Below are positions 1-11,320 of a stretch of 64,000 nt of DNA, one piece after another. Location of the stretch: the NCBI GenBank assembly GCA_015039315.1, contig WIDE01000009.1:248001-312000 (forward strand). Reading direction: 5' to 3'. The position numbers and the translations under genes are program-made. This DNA is from Clavulina sp. PMI_390 (lineage: Eukaryota > Basidiomycota > Agaricomycetes > Cantharellales > Hydnaceae). The notes beneath the pieces were generated by a model. It was given only the letters and a program-made list of their open reading frames with translations, ran no database searches and was not told where the DNA came from. The stretch's first letter is position 1, and every line of letters begins with the position of its first letter.

Positions 1-901
1 CTCAAGCATGTCTCGAAAGACCAGATGACGCACAAGAACCCAGAGTTGAGGAAGGGCGGGAGCGTGCCTGCGAGCGTGGGGTCTGGAGAGAGGTCAAGCA
101 CGCCCCCCGGCCCAAGTGGGGCAAAGAAACCACCGGTCCGGCCCGCGAAACCAAGTGCGCTGGCAGGGAAGAAGCCAAGCAAGATGGTGCTGGAGGGCAA
201 TAAATGGGCTGTGGTAAGTCATGACTCTTGTTTGCAAATCCCAGTTTGGTTTTGTCCCATCGAGCAACGCCCTTTTCTGCGCGTGTTGATATTGATCTCC
301 TTAACTCATTTGTCCTCTTTGACGTCTGCCGAGTTGCTCATGCTGAACCTTGACGTTTGACGTTTGATTAGGAATTCTTCGAGAATGAGAAGAATCTCGT
401 CATCGAGCAGACGGAGATCAACCATATTATAAATCTCTTCGGGCTGAAGAGCTGCGTCGTGCAAATACGAGGGAAGGTGAACGCCGTTACGCTCGGTAAG
501 CTCTGTTCCAACCGATCAATCGAACGAATTCTGAATTGATTTCAACTACGCTATCAAATCATAAAGTGAACTGCTCCAAAACCTCGGTCCTGATCGACAC
601 GGTCGTCTCTTCGGTCAGCATCACGTCCTCGCCGTCGTTTACGGTCCAGGTCACTGGGGTAGCTCCTACGATCCAGCTTGACTCCACTGATGGCGGGCAG
701 ATTTACCTCTCGCAGGCGGCAGCGGATGTTGTAGAGATCACTGTTGCCAAGTGCAGTGCGATCAACGTGAGTGTACCGGAGAAAAACGAAAAGGGCGAGG
801 AAGAGGAAGGCCTGTTCGTCGAGAGGGCCGTGCCTGAGATGTTGAAGGTGGTAGTGAAGGATGGCAAGCTCGTGCCGAGTATCGTGGAGGCGAGTGGGTG
901 A
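1..901 (+). CDS. SRV2: Adenylyl cyclase-associated protein (CAP/Srv2), C-terminal part
   Basis: CAP binds and recycles G-actin, and in fungi links actin turnover to Ras/cAMP signalling. The 5' end lies outside the window. Visible exons are about 1-213, 372-495 and 567-901, joined by GT-AG introns in consistent phase. The first exon carries the family's QMTHKNPELR motif followed by a Pro/Ser/Lys-rich linker. The next two encode the C-terminal CAP/RP2-type beta-helix that binds ADP-actin (VIEQTEINHIINLFG, then NCSKTSVLIDTVVSSV and DGGQIYLS). An acidic loop and a Val-rich terminal strand follow before the stop, as usual for the family. The gene runs in the same direction as the peroxiredoxin gene 400 bp downstream. 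Family assignment is secure; the symbol follows the yeast name. Confidence 0.93.
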
Positions 902-1301
902 TATGGTGACCTCCGTGGCCCCGTAGACTCCGAGGAAAACTCTCCCTTTATGATGCCTTGTAGAGTGGAATGGGATGTTTGTGAATGCTCAACCCTGTCG
1001 ATGTCATCAGAATACATTCTTAATTGGGTTGGTCCTGCCGCTGCACATGCTCCGATTCCGGTGCTCGGTGATGATCGTTGGACACAATGGGCGCTTCAAT
1101 ACTCCTGAGGAGGGGGACCGTGAGCCCGGGTGCAAGCGCTGAAGGATCAATGCAAATGTTGATTTGTGTATATTTGTGCCGTGTCCCAACAACTTCAAGG
1201 CGCATCCCTTCCCAGCCCAAGGTAAGACACCCTGCCACCCTACCACCGCTCATCAAAAATTCATAAAATTACTTGCGCAGCGCGTTTAACAGTGAGACAC
1301 G
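902..1301. other. Intergenic between CAP and peroxiredoxin genes
   Basis: This 400 bp holds the CAP 3' UTR and the peroxiredoxin promoter. I see no gene, repeat or clear TATA box. Short overlapping ORFs here have no recognisable product. Confidence 0.6.
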
Positions 1302-2644
1302 ATGGCACCCAAAAAGTCCGATGCTCCTCAGGAAGGGTCGCGTCGCTCCACACGCGTCGCTGACGCGCAGAAGAAGCCTCGGGCCGCGGCTACCAAGGCC
1401 AAGGACGCAGTGAAGAAAGCTGTCGCGCCAGCTGCTGCTCCCGCTAAGAAGAAGCCGGCGGCCAAGCCTGCTGCTCCCAAAAAGGCTGCCGCTGCCCCCA
1501 AGAAGGCTGCAGTGTCCAAGAAGAGGACCAAGGATGAGGTCGATGAGGAGGACAGCGAGGTCGAAGATGCTGAAGCAGAGGAGGAAAAACCCAAGGCTAA
1601 GAAGGTGCGCCCGCGTCCTACAGTCATCGTGCCCGTGTAGTCGGAATTTCTTTCGAATTTCGGCGAATTACCCATTCCCACCATATCCCCTTACAACACT
1701 AACCATCCTTGATATATTTAGGCCAAAACAGAGAGGAAGCCAAAGGAAGTTGCTGATGGCGGCTCTTCCAAGTTCTCCATTGGTGACACAATCTCAGCCG
1801 ATATTGTCCTCAAGAACGAAAAGGGCGAGGACGTTAATGTTAAGGAACTCTCTGAGAAGGGTCTCGTGATGTTCTTAGTCCCCAAGGCTAACACCCGTGA
1901 GTACACGCGAATCACTCTCTTGGCACTTGTAACGAGCTGGGGTCGTCTCCAACGGCGGGGGCCTAAGCGAACGCAGCTTATCTGCTCAGATTGAGAACGC
2001 GCGCTTTGTGTTGGGAGTCACATTTACTCACTCATCTCATCTCTTTCTCTCTCCGAATCTCAGCGGGTTGCACAAAGCAGGCATGCGCTTACCGTGACTC
2101 CTATGCGGACTTCTCCCAGACGGGTTATGAAGTCTACTGCCTTAGCGCCGACTCGACCACCAGCCAATCCAAATGGCAAACCAAGGTTCGTGGATATTTT
2201 TTGCACTACTTGCCTTAAAAGCTCTAGCTTACCTTGTCTCTCCGTTCTTCGTTAAATCATTGCTCTGCTGCACTGTTTATTTTGTGGATAATTAGGAGGG
2301 CCTCCCTTATCCTCTCCTCTCGGACCCTGAGCGGACCCTCATCCGCGCTTTGGGCGCAGGGAGCGCGGGCAAGACTACAAGGAGCCACTTCATCTTCGAG
2401 AAGGGCACTGGAAAACTCATCGACAAGCAAGTCCCGGTCGTCTCTACCAAGAGGTGCGTTCATCCAGTCTCCAGCGTCGCAGATAAACCTTGACCACCGC
2501 CGATTCTGACTTTTACCACGCTATAGCTCTCAACTTGCGCTTGAGTTCCTCCAAGGCTTCGATGGAAAGCTTCCTGAAGCTGAGGTCGACGAGCTTGCGG
2601 ATGACACCACAGAACCCGCACCAGCCGCTGAAGAGGAGGCCTAG
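1302..2644 (+). CDS. DOT5: Nuclear PrxQ/BCP-type peroxiredoxin (Dot5-like)
   Basis: A thiol peroxidase that reduces hydroperoxides, probably on chromatin. Five exons fit: 1302-1604, 1722-1896, 2064-2185, 2296-2453 and 2527-2644, all GT-AG and in phase. The first ~100 residues are a Lys/Ala/Pro-rich, histone H1-like tail (repeated KKPAAK/PKKAA blocks) ending in an acidic stretch, which suggests nuclear targeting and DNA contact as in yeast Dot5. The catalytic core follows: FSIGD, then PGCTKQACAYRD with the peroxidatic Cys and a resolving Cys five residues later, the PrxQ spacing. YPLLSDPERTLI and SHFIFEKGTGKLI complete the thioredoxin fold. The catalytic motif is interrupted by the intron at 1897-2063. 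Gene model confidence is high; nuclear location is inferred from the tail. Confidence 0.92.
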
Positions 2645-3306
2645 TGGGCAGTAACACCTCGTTAAGCCACTTCTGATTTCTTGGTACTTATCACGAACTC
2701 TACACTCCCACCCTGCCCCCGTCCTACGCACTGGCTTTGCGTTGCGGTTGTCGCACATGTGTCCACACTTCTACCATGGTGTTTTTGTAGTTCTTGCTTG
2801 TCTCGATGTAAAATATCTCGGACTGCTCGGTCTTTTGTAAACTATTAGCGTGCTCTGTTGGTCCAATCGAGTTTCCTTCGCCGGAATGCGTTGAAGCGCT
2901 TCATGATCTTGTCAACCCAGCCAGGCACTGGCTCCCATAAACGTAACCCTGATCCAATATTGCACGTTGCCGTGTAGATGGCTGGATCACATTCCTGCAT
3001 GCCCTACATTGTGATAGCTGCCTGGATGACGAAATAGCAGGGGTGGAATGCGTCAAGTTTGGGTTCCAACACTCATACTCGCCCGCTGGACACCAAGAAT
3101 AGGCGATGCATTGTGTCTGTGAGGAAAACAGGGCTGAATGGGTTAGATCTGGGACATGAAGCTCCATTACGTCAGGCCTTAATTAAGGGCCACCTGCGAG
3201 CCCCAGATCGGAGTCGGTAGGGAGGAACTCGCGTAGCATGGGGAGAACATGCCCTGAGCAACCAAAAAAAATGAAGTAGGTAGGAGGTACTGATGAGCGA
3301 GCAAAG
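2645..3306. other. Convergent intergenic region
   Basis: 3' flanks of the peroxiredoxin gene (+) and the Zn2Cys6 gene (-). No coding signal stands out. A short open frame at 2901-3167 on the minus strand has no recognised motif. Confidence 0.5.
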
Positions 3307-5695
3307 TCAAGTAGATTCAGGTAGCGGATCGAACATACTCCAAGCTGGGAACCATACTACCATCTCTTGAAGGTACAGGACGATCTCTCCTAGTCCTTCG
3401 GCGATTGATGCGAATGCTCCACTCTGCGATCGGATCGAGGGTTGGCGAATATATGCCGAGAGGATTCGAGCGGCGTTCATGGTATGCGGCTACAACAAAG
3501 GGAGGGAGGGTGGAGGTAAGACACAGATGAGTGATGCTTGCCCCTAGCAGAACGTATCGCTCGTCCTGGTGCAGGACAGGGACCGGCGAGCATAATCACA
3601 TACCAAAGTCATCACGAAAGCATGCACAGGCTTCAGACCTCCCGTTCGCAGCCACCTGAATGTTTGCGCAACTTTTTTCGCCGCGAGCATCATTTTTTCC
3701 CTCGCCTCCTTACCACTGTCACTATCTTCGCCGGCGATGAGTCCGTAGAGCATCATAATAGTCCCTTGGTAAGTAGTGAGCGTCTCTATCAGATGGGGAT
3801 TGGTGACAGCGTAGATCTCTCCTGGCTGGATGCAGTCAGGCTCGAATGGAGCCGGAAGTGATTGCTCGAGTGCAGAGAAAGGAAGGACAAGAGCTGTTAT
3901 TGCTTCTAGGGGATCAATGAGAGTGGTTGGGGCAGTAGACAAATTTTGTGAGCTATTCGACGCCAAGGCAGAAACGAGCTGGGGACCCGTGGTACGGGAA
4001 GGAGCGGAAGAGTCATGATCTCGCAGGTGGTGCCGCTGCTGAGATTGGATTTCCTCAGCCAGTCTCGCAACTCGTTCATGAACGAGCATGACTTTAATCC
4101 ACGCTGGGTGAGCGCTCAGATGCATTTCTGATATCTCCAATGCGAGATCCTGTGCATTGTTTGATGGGTACCGTATTCTGGTAAGACATTAATGAAGACT
4201 GTGAGCCGGGTCTCAACGTACCTCAGCAGTTGGGAGTTCATCGTCCCTCGTCCCCTGATCGCGAACACCTACGGTGCTCCTGGGACTAGACATTGGAGAT
4301 GACCCGTGGCCGTATGCAGAGACCGCACTCAGCCAATCAATCGACTTCCCCGGGTTCCTCGCAAACGCACTGGGAAAGCCACCAACCATCGTCAGAACCC
4401 GATCTAAAGAGTACACGGCGCGTGACAGATAAACGCGATGGACAGTCTCGAGTTCATCAGCCGGTGGACTGAGCAGCGTGAAGGTAGTTGTGTTCGGTGA
4501 GGACGGGGAAGCGCCCCCCTGGAAAACGGGCTCTGTGTCCACCGTCGGAAGGACTCCATCAAGCCCACACGCTAACGCGAACCGCACCGTTGCGCTATGC
4601 ATAACGTAGGCCTCGTTCAAGTTGTTGATATTGATAAGATAGGATGCCAAGATAACACTTCCATATAGGAAATCAACGAAACGTTCGGCATTTGCGAGCG
4701 CGCCGTTCAATTTGGTGCGAGCGATGTAGGCGAAATGTGAGGCAGATGACTGTAGGATGGAGTTCTCTGACCCCGTGCCAGCGTAGAAACGCGCGGCAGC
4801 GTAAATGGCATACAGGAAACCAGGTTGAAAGGAACGCGGGTCGGAAGGTGGGCGGAAAAACCGATCGAAGAAGTAGTTTGAATCCACATAGAAGTGAGAG
4901 CGGAAACGATGTGGCATAAATATTCGAATCCTGAGGGAAGTGGTAAGCATGGTGGATCATGATATCAATAATGCGGGACCATACAGATGAAGTGACAGTG
5001 CGTCGGAAATATGGGTATTCGAAGGCTCGAATGATCCAAAGATGTCACTGACTGCTGATCTGGCGACCGCAGGAAGGTAGCCGGATTCGCTTTCCTCCTT
5101 TGCGATCTGCCCAGGAACGGCGCGAAGTTCCACTCGTTCAAGTTCCGGATAAATCGGGAGCATGTTAATGATGATCCTCAAAGGTTCTTGGCCCAATGCC
5201 TCGATCTTCGTCATCAGGCCCCGAGAGACGAGCTGCGTATTGTATTGTGCCGACAGGACATTGATTTGATGCTGAAGGTCGCCCGCTCTCTGTTCTAAGA
5301 GTTGAAGGTGGGATCGGCGAGGCACTAGGGGAGCATATTCGCAAGCGATATTTGAGCGTATACACCTCCCACATTGCGGACGTCCCCCGTCACAGCGCTA
5401 TTCGTTCTTTTACTCAGTGACGTCAACATTATAGGCTGTGGCTACTCACCATTTTCAGATGCCGGCAGTGCTTGCATGCCTTTAGAGACACTGTCCCAGC
5501 ATCAAATGTGATGGACCCTTCCAATGATCCTCCAATGTTCGAAGCAGAGCTCATAACGATGACGTGCCTCGTAGGCGTCGAAGTTTTGACAGAAGGGAGA
5601 GAGATTTTTGATAAGGGATTCGACGGAGGTTTCTGAATTGCTAGGCTTGTCGTATTCTCCAAGGAAAAGGTAGGGAACCGCGCCTCGGGCTCCAT
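3307..5695 (-). CDS. Zn2Cys6 fungal transcription factor
   Basis: A DNA-binding regulator of unknown target genes. The binuclear zinc cluster spans an intron: CKHCRHLKM ends exon 1 (5695-5450), and RCDGGRPQCGRC...IAC opens exon 2 (5397-4985). Together they give the six cysteines in CX2CX6C...CX2CX6C order. A leucine-rich coiled segment (SHLQLLEQRAGDLQHQINVL) follows directly, typical of the dimerisation region. Exons 3 (4930-4222) and 4 (4149-3604) encode the fungal-specific middle homology domain (RSHFYVDSNYFFDRF, LYAIYAAARFY, RAVYSLDRVL). A short exon near 3543-3520 and a last one near 3489-3307 give the C-terminus, which ends in an aromatic stretch (VWFPAW). The last two splice sites are my least certain calls. 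It is divergent from ORC5 across about 200 bp. Confidence 0.85.
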
Positions 5696-5893
5696 AGCGC
5701 CGGCGGTGGAGGTTTATTAATTGCGGGGGTTCTCAGTCAGCCGACGGCAATTGGAATACAACAAAAGGCGCCAAATAGACACTAGTGGATTCCATAAGTG
5801 AATTAAGGATATTGATTTCAGCTCTACGCCAAGCACCTTGCTTGATGACGCGCTGTGGACTGTTTGTGTTTGGGTCCCTCGACGACGACGATC
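5696..5893. promoter_or_regulatory. Divergent promoter, Zn2Cys6 gene / ORC5
   Basis: Only 198 bp separate the start codons of the leftward Zn2Cys6 gene and rightward ORC5, so the core promoters must be shared or abut. No clear TATA element is seen. Confidence 0.55.
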
Positions 5894-7831
5894 ATGTTCG
5901 ACCACCTCCCGCTGCTGCTCTCATCTTCTCCACCACCACTCATACACGTCCATGACCCACACGACCAACTACTCTATAATTCAAATCTCGACGTGATTCG
6001 AAAGGCTCAGAGAGCATTCGTGTTGATAGATGGTGTTGAATGCATCTCACAGCGCGTGCTATTCTCGCGAATCATAAATGGCCTCGCCAACTGGGCTCCA
6101 AACTGGGAGGATGGTGCTGAATGCTGGGGCGGCAGCGCACTTGGAGTCTGGGACTCTTCCTTTGATGCCTTCGCACAGGCACTGAAAGCTTTGTGGCGGT
6201 CGATTCTTGACACCGAGGACGATGAAGAAGCTGATGAAGGCGATACTTTGATGGAGTCACGACCGAGAAAAGATGCCATGGTCATCATGCTGAAGCACAC
6301 TGAATCTTTGAAGGAAGTGCTACCACAATTGTTTGTTCCCTTCACAAGATTGAGTGAGTTGGTCAGTACAGTTGTCCATGCTGAATCCTTGCACGACGTT
6401 CATCTGATGCTTGACGGACGCTCTTTCTCCCCGATTCATAGACCGGAACCCCCTCGTGCGTCATACTTGTCAGCCAGTGCTCGTGGACTTCCCTGAGACC
6501 ACCCCTTGGAGCCTCACCCACTCCATTATTCTTCAATATCCCTCCCCTTGATTCCACCCAGATCATCAACCACCTCGTATCATTGTTTCAGCGCGCTTCG
6601 GCCCGCCGAAGATCTGCGAAACCAATCCATCCTTACAATCCGCGCCTAAAGCCACTATACGAGCAATTCGCTCAGGCGCTTTATGCAGCGTGTTCTCCAA
6701 CAACGAATGACCCTGCACAGTTAGCATATGTAGCCAGCGCGAGGTGGCCCGGCTTCGTCGCACCACTGCTCAACGATTGGACAGCTGAGGATGCTGTACG
6801 AGCCGAGGCTATGGACGTGGACCAGCAAGAGGAGGACGAGGATGAGTCGGTGCTCTATCCTTTGCCTACCAACGACGGCGTACTTCGCCTTCTCCACACA
6901 TTCAAGCCGACCTTCATCCCCGCTATTAATGCCCTTCTCCCGCGACTTACCACCGCTCAAGCTTGGGCCGCCGCTAACGAACCTCCTGCCACTGTGCGGC
7001 TCTCACAACCGCTCTCCCTGTCACTGCCCTCTATCTCCTCATCTAGCACGCTTAACGCCTCTGTGCCTTCTGCCATCGAGCTCATCGAGAGTCGTCTGAG
7101 AGGGTTGACGCGTCGCACAAAGATATTGTTGTTAGCGAGCTATGTAGCAAGCTTCAATCCCGCCAGGACGGACGCGAGGATGTTTGAGCGTACGACTGAG
7201 GGTGTGGCGAAACGGGCGAGGAGGAAAAAACGTGCTGCCGCACCAGTAGGGGGAGGTGCTGGGAGTCCGTCGAAGAAAGTCGGCGGTGGTGGGGGCCCGA
7301 TGAAGTCTATGGGACCTGCCAAGGTGAGGTGTAACAGCTGATGCTTCAGAGTCCCCCACACCTAACTAAATTAATCTGGCTCGTTGTTTCACAGCTGTCA
7401 AGAGCCTTGACGGGCCCTGGTGCCTTTCCCCTCGATCGCCTTTTGGCTATATACGAAGCGTTGCTCATTGAGAATGTTGGAGATGAGCTGGATGCACTTG
7501 ATGACGACGACGCACGAAACCATATGATGAACGATTGGAGCAAGGAAGTCGGGCGCGTGCAACTCGTTGGGACGGTACGTGGTTTCTCCTTTTTATTGTC
7601 CCTTCATATTGCCTCTAATTATCTGGACTGTTCTTGTTGTCCCGCGCTCAATAGGTTGCTCAGCTGGTACAGACCCAGCTCCTCCAACGCACATCTACAT
7701 CGATCTCCAATGAAGCGTACGACGGTAGCACGCAATTTAAGAGTAACGTCTCGTACGATATGGCAGTTCGCATCGCCAAGAGTCTGAAGGTCGAGTTGGG
7801 CGATATTCTTTGGGATGTTGAACGACTGTAG
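5894..7831 (+). CDS. ORC5: Origin recognition complex subunit 5 (ORC5)
   Basis: ORC5 is an AAA+ subunit of the six-protein complex that marks replication origins and loads MCM helicase. The C-terminal half is diagnostic: TKILLLASYVASFNPARTDARMF, a Lys/Arg-rich linker, GPGAFPLDRLLAIYEALL, and a last exon ending with AVRIAKSL and WDVERL. Near the N-terminus AFVLIDGVECISQRVLFSRIIN matches the segment after the P-loop. The stretch that should hold the Walker A GxxGxGK(T/S) reads LIHVHDPHDQLLYNS, with no glycine-lysine loop. Exon ends are 6361/about 6470, 7323/7395 and 7574/7655; the acceptor near 6470 and an extra small intron near 6550 are less certain. I chose the ATG at 5894; an in-frame ATG at 5855 is possible. 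A damaged copy of the 3' part lies at 10322-11110. Confidence 0.88.
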
Positions 7832-8366
7832 GCTGAGGGTGATACACAGTGTGGCGGATTCATGCGCTTTTGGGCTCAGTGTATCCAGTGAAAAATCATA
7901 TAACAAGCTAATTCATCGCCTGGAATGATAGCTGACAGGCCTAATCTGGTCGTCGATGCTCAGGATAATGTATGGATCCAGATCTGATGAACCAATTTAC
8001 TTATCCTTGTGACTATAAAATGCCGTTGCTTTGGGAATCCCCCGTCACCCGTCTGAGTTCGACTCCAACTAGCCGCAAGTCTCTGTGTGCCATCCATGAC
8101 TGACACTGGTTCGCCGCCAATGTGTTGTACTTCAACGACTTTTTTAGCTTGAACACCACGAAGCATCTCTATCTAGTCTGTTGGGCCTAGCTCACTCATG
8201 GCGCATGAGCACGACTAGCATAATCAAGCCGAGCCAACTCCAAGTTTACTATATGGTAAGCAACAAATATGATCACAATGGATTGGTTCAATCTATCGTG
8301 AATACAATCTTCTCGCAATGCTAGACACCTCGCCCCGGCTGCACGAACCAGACAATCGTCATCCTC
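7832..8366. other. Convergent intergenic, ORC5 / GH62-1
   Basis: 3' flanks of two converging genes. The right part (about 8250-8366) resembles 11210-11320 downstream of GH62-2, showing that the tandem duplication includes this spacer. No gene is seen. Confidence 0.6.
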
Positions 8367-9883
8367 TTACAGGCACTGCGAATAGTAAGCTATATTTTGA
8401 AGCAACAGTTAGTATCAGGCATCCTCTCTAAGAGCTCTGTGTACTCACCGTTCGAGTACGTGCATGTGTAAGGCGATGCGCTAGAAATTCCCATGTCAAT
8501 CTCATATCCTTTCCCTGAACTCGAGAGTAATTTGAACGTACCAGACAGTGGAGCCCGTGTAGCCAATACCGCCACATTGACCATACTCGGCAACGGTGCT
8601 AGCCGTGCTGGAAGCGCTGGTGGTGGTTTTGGTACTAGTGGTGCTGGCCTTGGTAGTGGTGCTGCTAGCCTTGGTCGTCGTGGTTGTTGTTGTGGTACCC
8701 GTGCACTTTGAATATGTCGAATTAGTCGTTCCATACACAAGTCTCATGAATCGATAGGGTCATCACTTACCGAGGTGGATGTCAGAAGCGCAAGTTTCCA
8801 GGGCAAATCATTGTAGGACTCGCTCGATCCTGTCGGCAAACCCTGGTACAAGTATTGCGTTGGACCGCAAGATGAGTCGAGGGTCATCGTTTGGTCCACA
8901 TTCGTGCGAATGGCTTCGCCATGGCTAATATCTTCCGTCCATGTGCCGCCAGGAAAGACGACATTCGCCGCTCCAGCAAATGGATTGGACTCGGTGGCAG
9001 CCAGAGGGGTCCAGGTTCCACTCAAGGTTGTAGCCGTCCAAGAGCGGAAGTACCGATGACCGGTGCTGCCAATGCACTCCACAATCAAGAGATACTGACT
9101 TCCGACCTTGTAAACATTCGAGGCTTCGAACAAATTGTAAGGGTCTGAGTCCTCCAGCGCGATCACGACGTTGCCCATCCCATTAGGGAAGTCTTCGATA
9201 GTCGTTTGGGCGCGGTACACGTGACCATTGTCATCTTCCGAGAAATGGTAGCAGTCGGTGTCATCACAGATGACCCACATGTCGAGCCAGCCACCGGTCC
9301 AGTTATCGGAAACAATGGTAGGCACGCTTGTAAAGAAGTCTTTGACGGCGGACCACCCATTCGGGTTAGTGATGTCAGGGTTAGTGGAGTACCCAGCATT
9401 GCCATCTTGGAAGATGAGGTACCAAAGACTTTGAGTCGTCATGTAGAAGACTTGAGGTGCGGCGCGATAGCCTGTACCAATAGCAGTAGCATCGAGGTAA
9501 TGGATCGTCGCGCTCTCCGCGCTGTTAAAATCGGTAAAAGTCAAGTATGCCATCTGCTCAAGCCATCAGTGGATTTATTCCATATTGATGAGTGATTTTG
9601 ATTTTTTCAGAAAACATACGTTATAGCCTTCTGCATCTGACACTGTAGAAACAAAAACATGGTAGGCGCCGTTATAGTAGATCACGGAAGGATCTTTAAG
9701 TGCCGTGATATTATGGCCGTCGTTTTGTGGGTAGATGAGGGGCTGGCTCGATGACCATGCGAAGGAACTAGGAAGGGCGCGCGCAGAATGTGGTTCACTG
9801 CCGGTTTGTAGCGCCTCTAGTATGCCTGCTAGAGCCGAGCTGGCGGTAGCAGCGAGAATGGCGCAGATTGTAAATAGACGCAT
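8367..9883 (-). CDS. GH62 alpha-L-arabinofuranosidase with CBM1, copy 1
   Basis: A secreted enzyme expected to remove arabinose side chains from arabinoxylan. Five exons fit: 9883-9620, 9553-8771, 8705-8542, 8480-8449 and 8389-8367. The product starts with a signal peptide (MRLFTICAILAATASSALA). A GH62 five-bladed propeller follows, with W-SSSQPLIYP, ALKDPSVIYYNGAYHVF (the Asp fits the catalytic base), MWVICDD, NLFEASNVYKVG (the Glu fits the general acid), GHRYFRSWTA and DISHGEAIRTNVDQTM. A Thr/Ser/Lys linker of repeated KAS-TTT units leads to a C-terminal cellulose-binding CBM1 (YGQCGGIGYTG...CTYSN-AYYSQCL) split by two introns. Roles of the Asp and Glu are assigned by family analogy. A TATA-like box sits about 65 bp upstream. 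It lies in a tandem duplication with GH62-2. Confidence 0.95.
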
Positions 9884-10321
9884 TGTGAGGGAGGGCTCAA
9901 AGTTAGCTGCTCAAGCCTGCGATGGTGGGATGGGGCTCATGGGCTATAAATATCCCTCCAAGACATAGTCGGGGGCAATAGCGGAAATTTACACAAACCC
10001 AAGTGCTAGAAAATCATGAGGTTGGTGAAGGGAAGCAAGGCTAGACGTCATCACTAGGGCCAGGAATGGACATATGGGCCGCCAGTCGTGGGCACACCAT
10101 AATGATCACATGGTCTCGCAAGCTTCGACTAGCTCGGCGGCTCCACAGACGAGCCTGAAATCGAAGAGAGGGAGTAATATGTAATGATGCGAAGATTATC
10201 CAAAGTTCGACAGGTTGTGACAAGATTGTTGATCATTCAGAGAGGTGAATCTAAATTCGGACTGTTGCCAAGTAGCCTAGGTCACCACTAATCGAGCTGG
10301 GGCATTTAAAACTGTAATGTA
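9884..10321 (-). promoter_or_regulatory. GH62-1 promoter with conserved blocks
   Basis: A TATA-like CTATAAATAT lies at 9944-9953, about 65 bp before the GH62-1 start. CCATAATGATCACATGG (10097-10113), built on the palindrome TGATCA, and GATGCGAAGATTATCCAAAG (10186-10205) recur almost unchanged before GH62-2, at 13057-13073 and 13144-13163. They could be regulatory sites or simply recent shared ancestry. Confidence 0.6.
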
Positions 10322-11110
10322 TAGCCCGGCTTCGTCGTGCCACTACTTAATGATTGGAGCACCGAGAATGCCGCGTGGGCCGAAGCGATGGACGTGGACC
10401 AACCAGACGAAGACGAGGATGAGCTCTATCCGCTACTCATCAGTGACAGTGTACTTCGTCTTCTGGATGTAATCAAGCTAAAATCTACTCTTACAATCAA
10501 TGCTCTCCTCTCGCGACTTCCCCAAGCGTGAGCCGCTGCGAACGAAATCTCAGCCACTGTGTGGCTCTCCTGGGCACTCCTCCTCTCGCTACCCTCAACC
10601 TCATCATCTAGCACACTCGATGCCTCTGCAACTTCTGCTCTAGGGCTCATCGAAAGTTGTATGACGGGGTTGGCGCGCTACACAAACATATTGCTGCGGG
10701 CAAGCTGTGCCACAGGCTTCAATCCTGCACGAACGGATGCGTGGATTTTGAATGCACGACTGAGGGCATGGTGAAGCCCGCTGAGAGAAAGAAACGTGCC
10801 GCTTCAGCATTCGGGTGTGGTGTGGCTAGTCAGCCGAAGAAAGTAGGCAATGAAACCTGTGGAACCCGCCGAGTTGAACAGCCAATCAAAATCAACACCG
10901 CCACCATCTCTCAGTGACTACGACAAACTGAATAAATGTGACGCGTCTTCCTATAGTTTTCGAGCGCCTTGAAAGGCCCCGTTACCTTCCCTCTTGATGC
11001 CCTATTGGCTATATATGCAGTCTTGCTGGTTGAGAAGACCGGAGACGAACTCGATGCACTCGATGGTAACCACGCCCAGCATGACACGCTAACCCATGGG
11101 CTGGAAGCAT
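10322..11110 (+). pseudogene. Decayed duplicate of ORC5 3' part
   Basis: Translation in shifting frames follows ORC5 closely from its residue about 230 onward: LLNDWSTENAAWAEAMDVDQ, then SDSVLRLLDVIK, LPSTSSSSTLDAS, GFNPARTDAW and, beyond a break, a GAAAGGCCCCGTTACC...CCCTATTGG block matching the GPGAFPLDRLLAI region. A stop interrupts it after the LSRLPQA segment (near 10531), further frameshifts follow, and the N-terminal half is absent, so it cannot make ORC5. Similarity begins abruptly at about 10322, matching ORC5 position 6748. This marks the left breakpoint of the second copy of a tandem duplication that continues into GH62-2. The intact ORC5 is at 5894-7831. Confidence 0.9.
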
Positions 11111-11320
11111 AGACTCAATCCGTCTAGAGCGAGAGTGCCTTGTAAACAGAGAATTGATAAAGTAATGCACTCGTGCATGTGGCCGGTGGTCTGGGGCCAT
11201 AAGTGCGACAGATATGAGCAAAATGAATTGGTTCGATCCGCTGTGGAAACAAGCATCTAGCTACTCCAGAGACATCCTGGCCGGCAGCCATGGAGCTGAT
11301 CGCTCGACGCCCATCATTCT

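Noticed and set aside
1328..1684. Ala/Ser-rich minus-strand frame opposite the peroxiredoxin tail
   Set aside because: It mirrors the Lys/Ala-rich codons of the real exon; no independent motif.
5855..5893. ORC5 start at 5855
   Set aside because: Possible, but the added residues (MDCLCLGPSTTTI) are not conserved-looking; 5894 is kept as the simpler choice.
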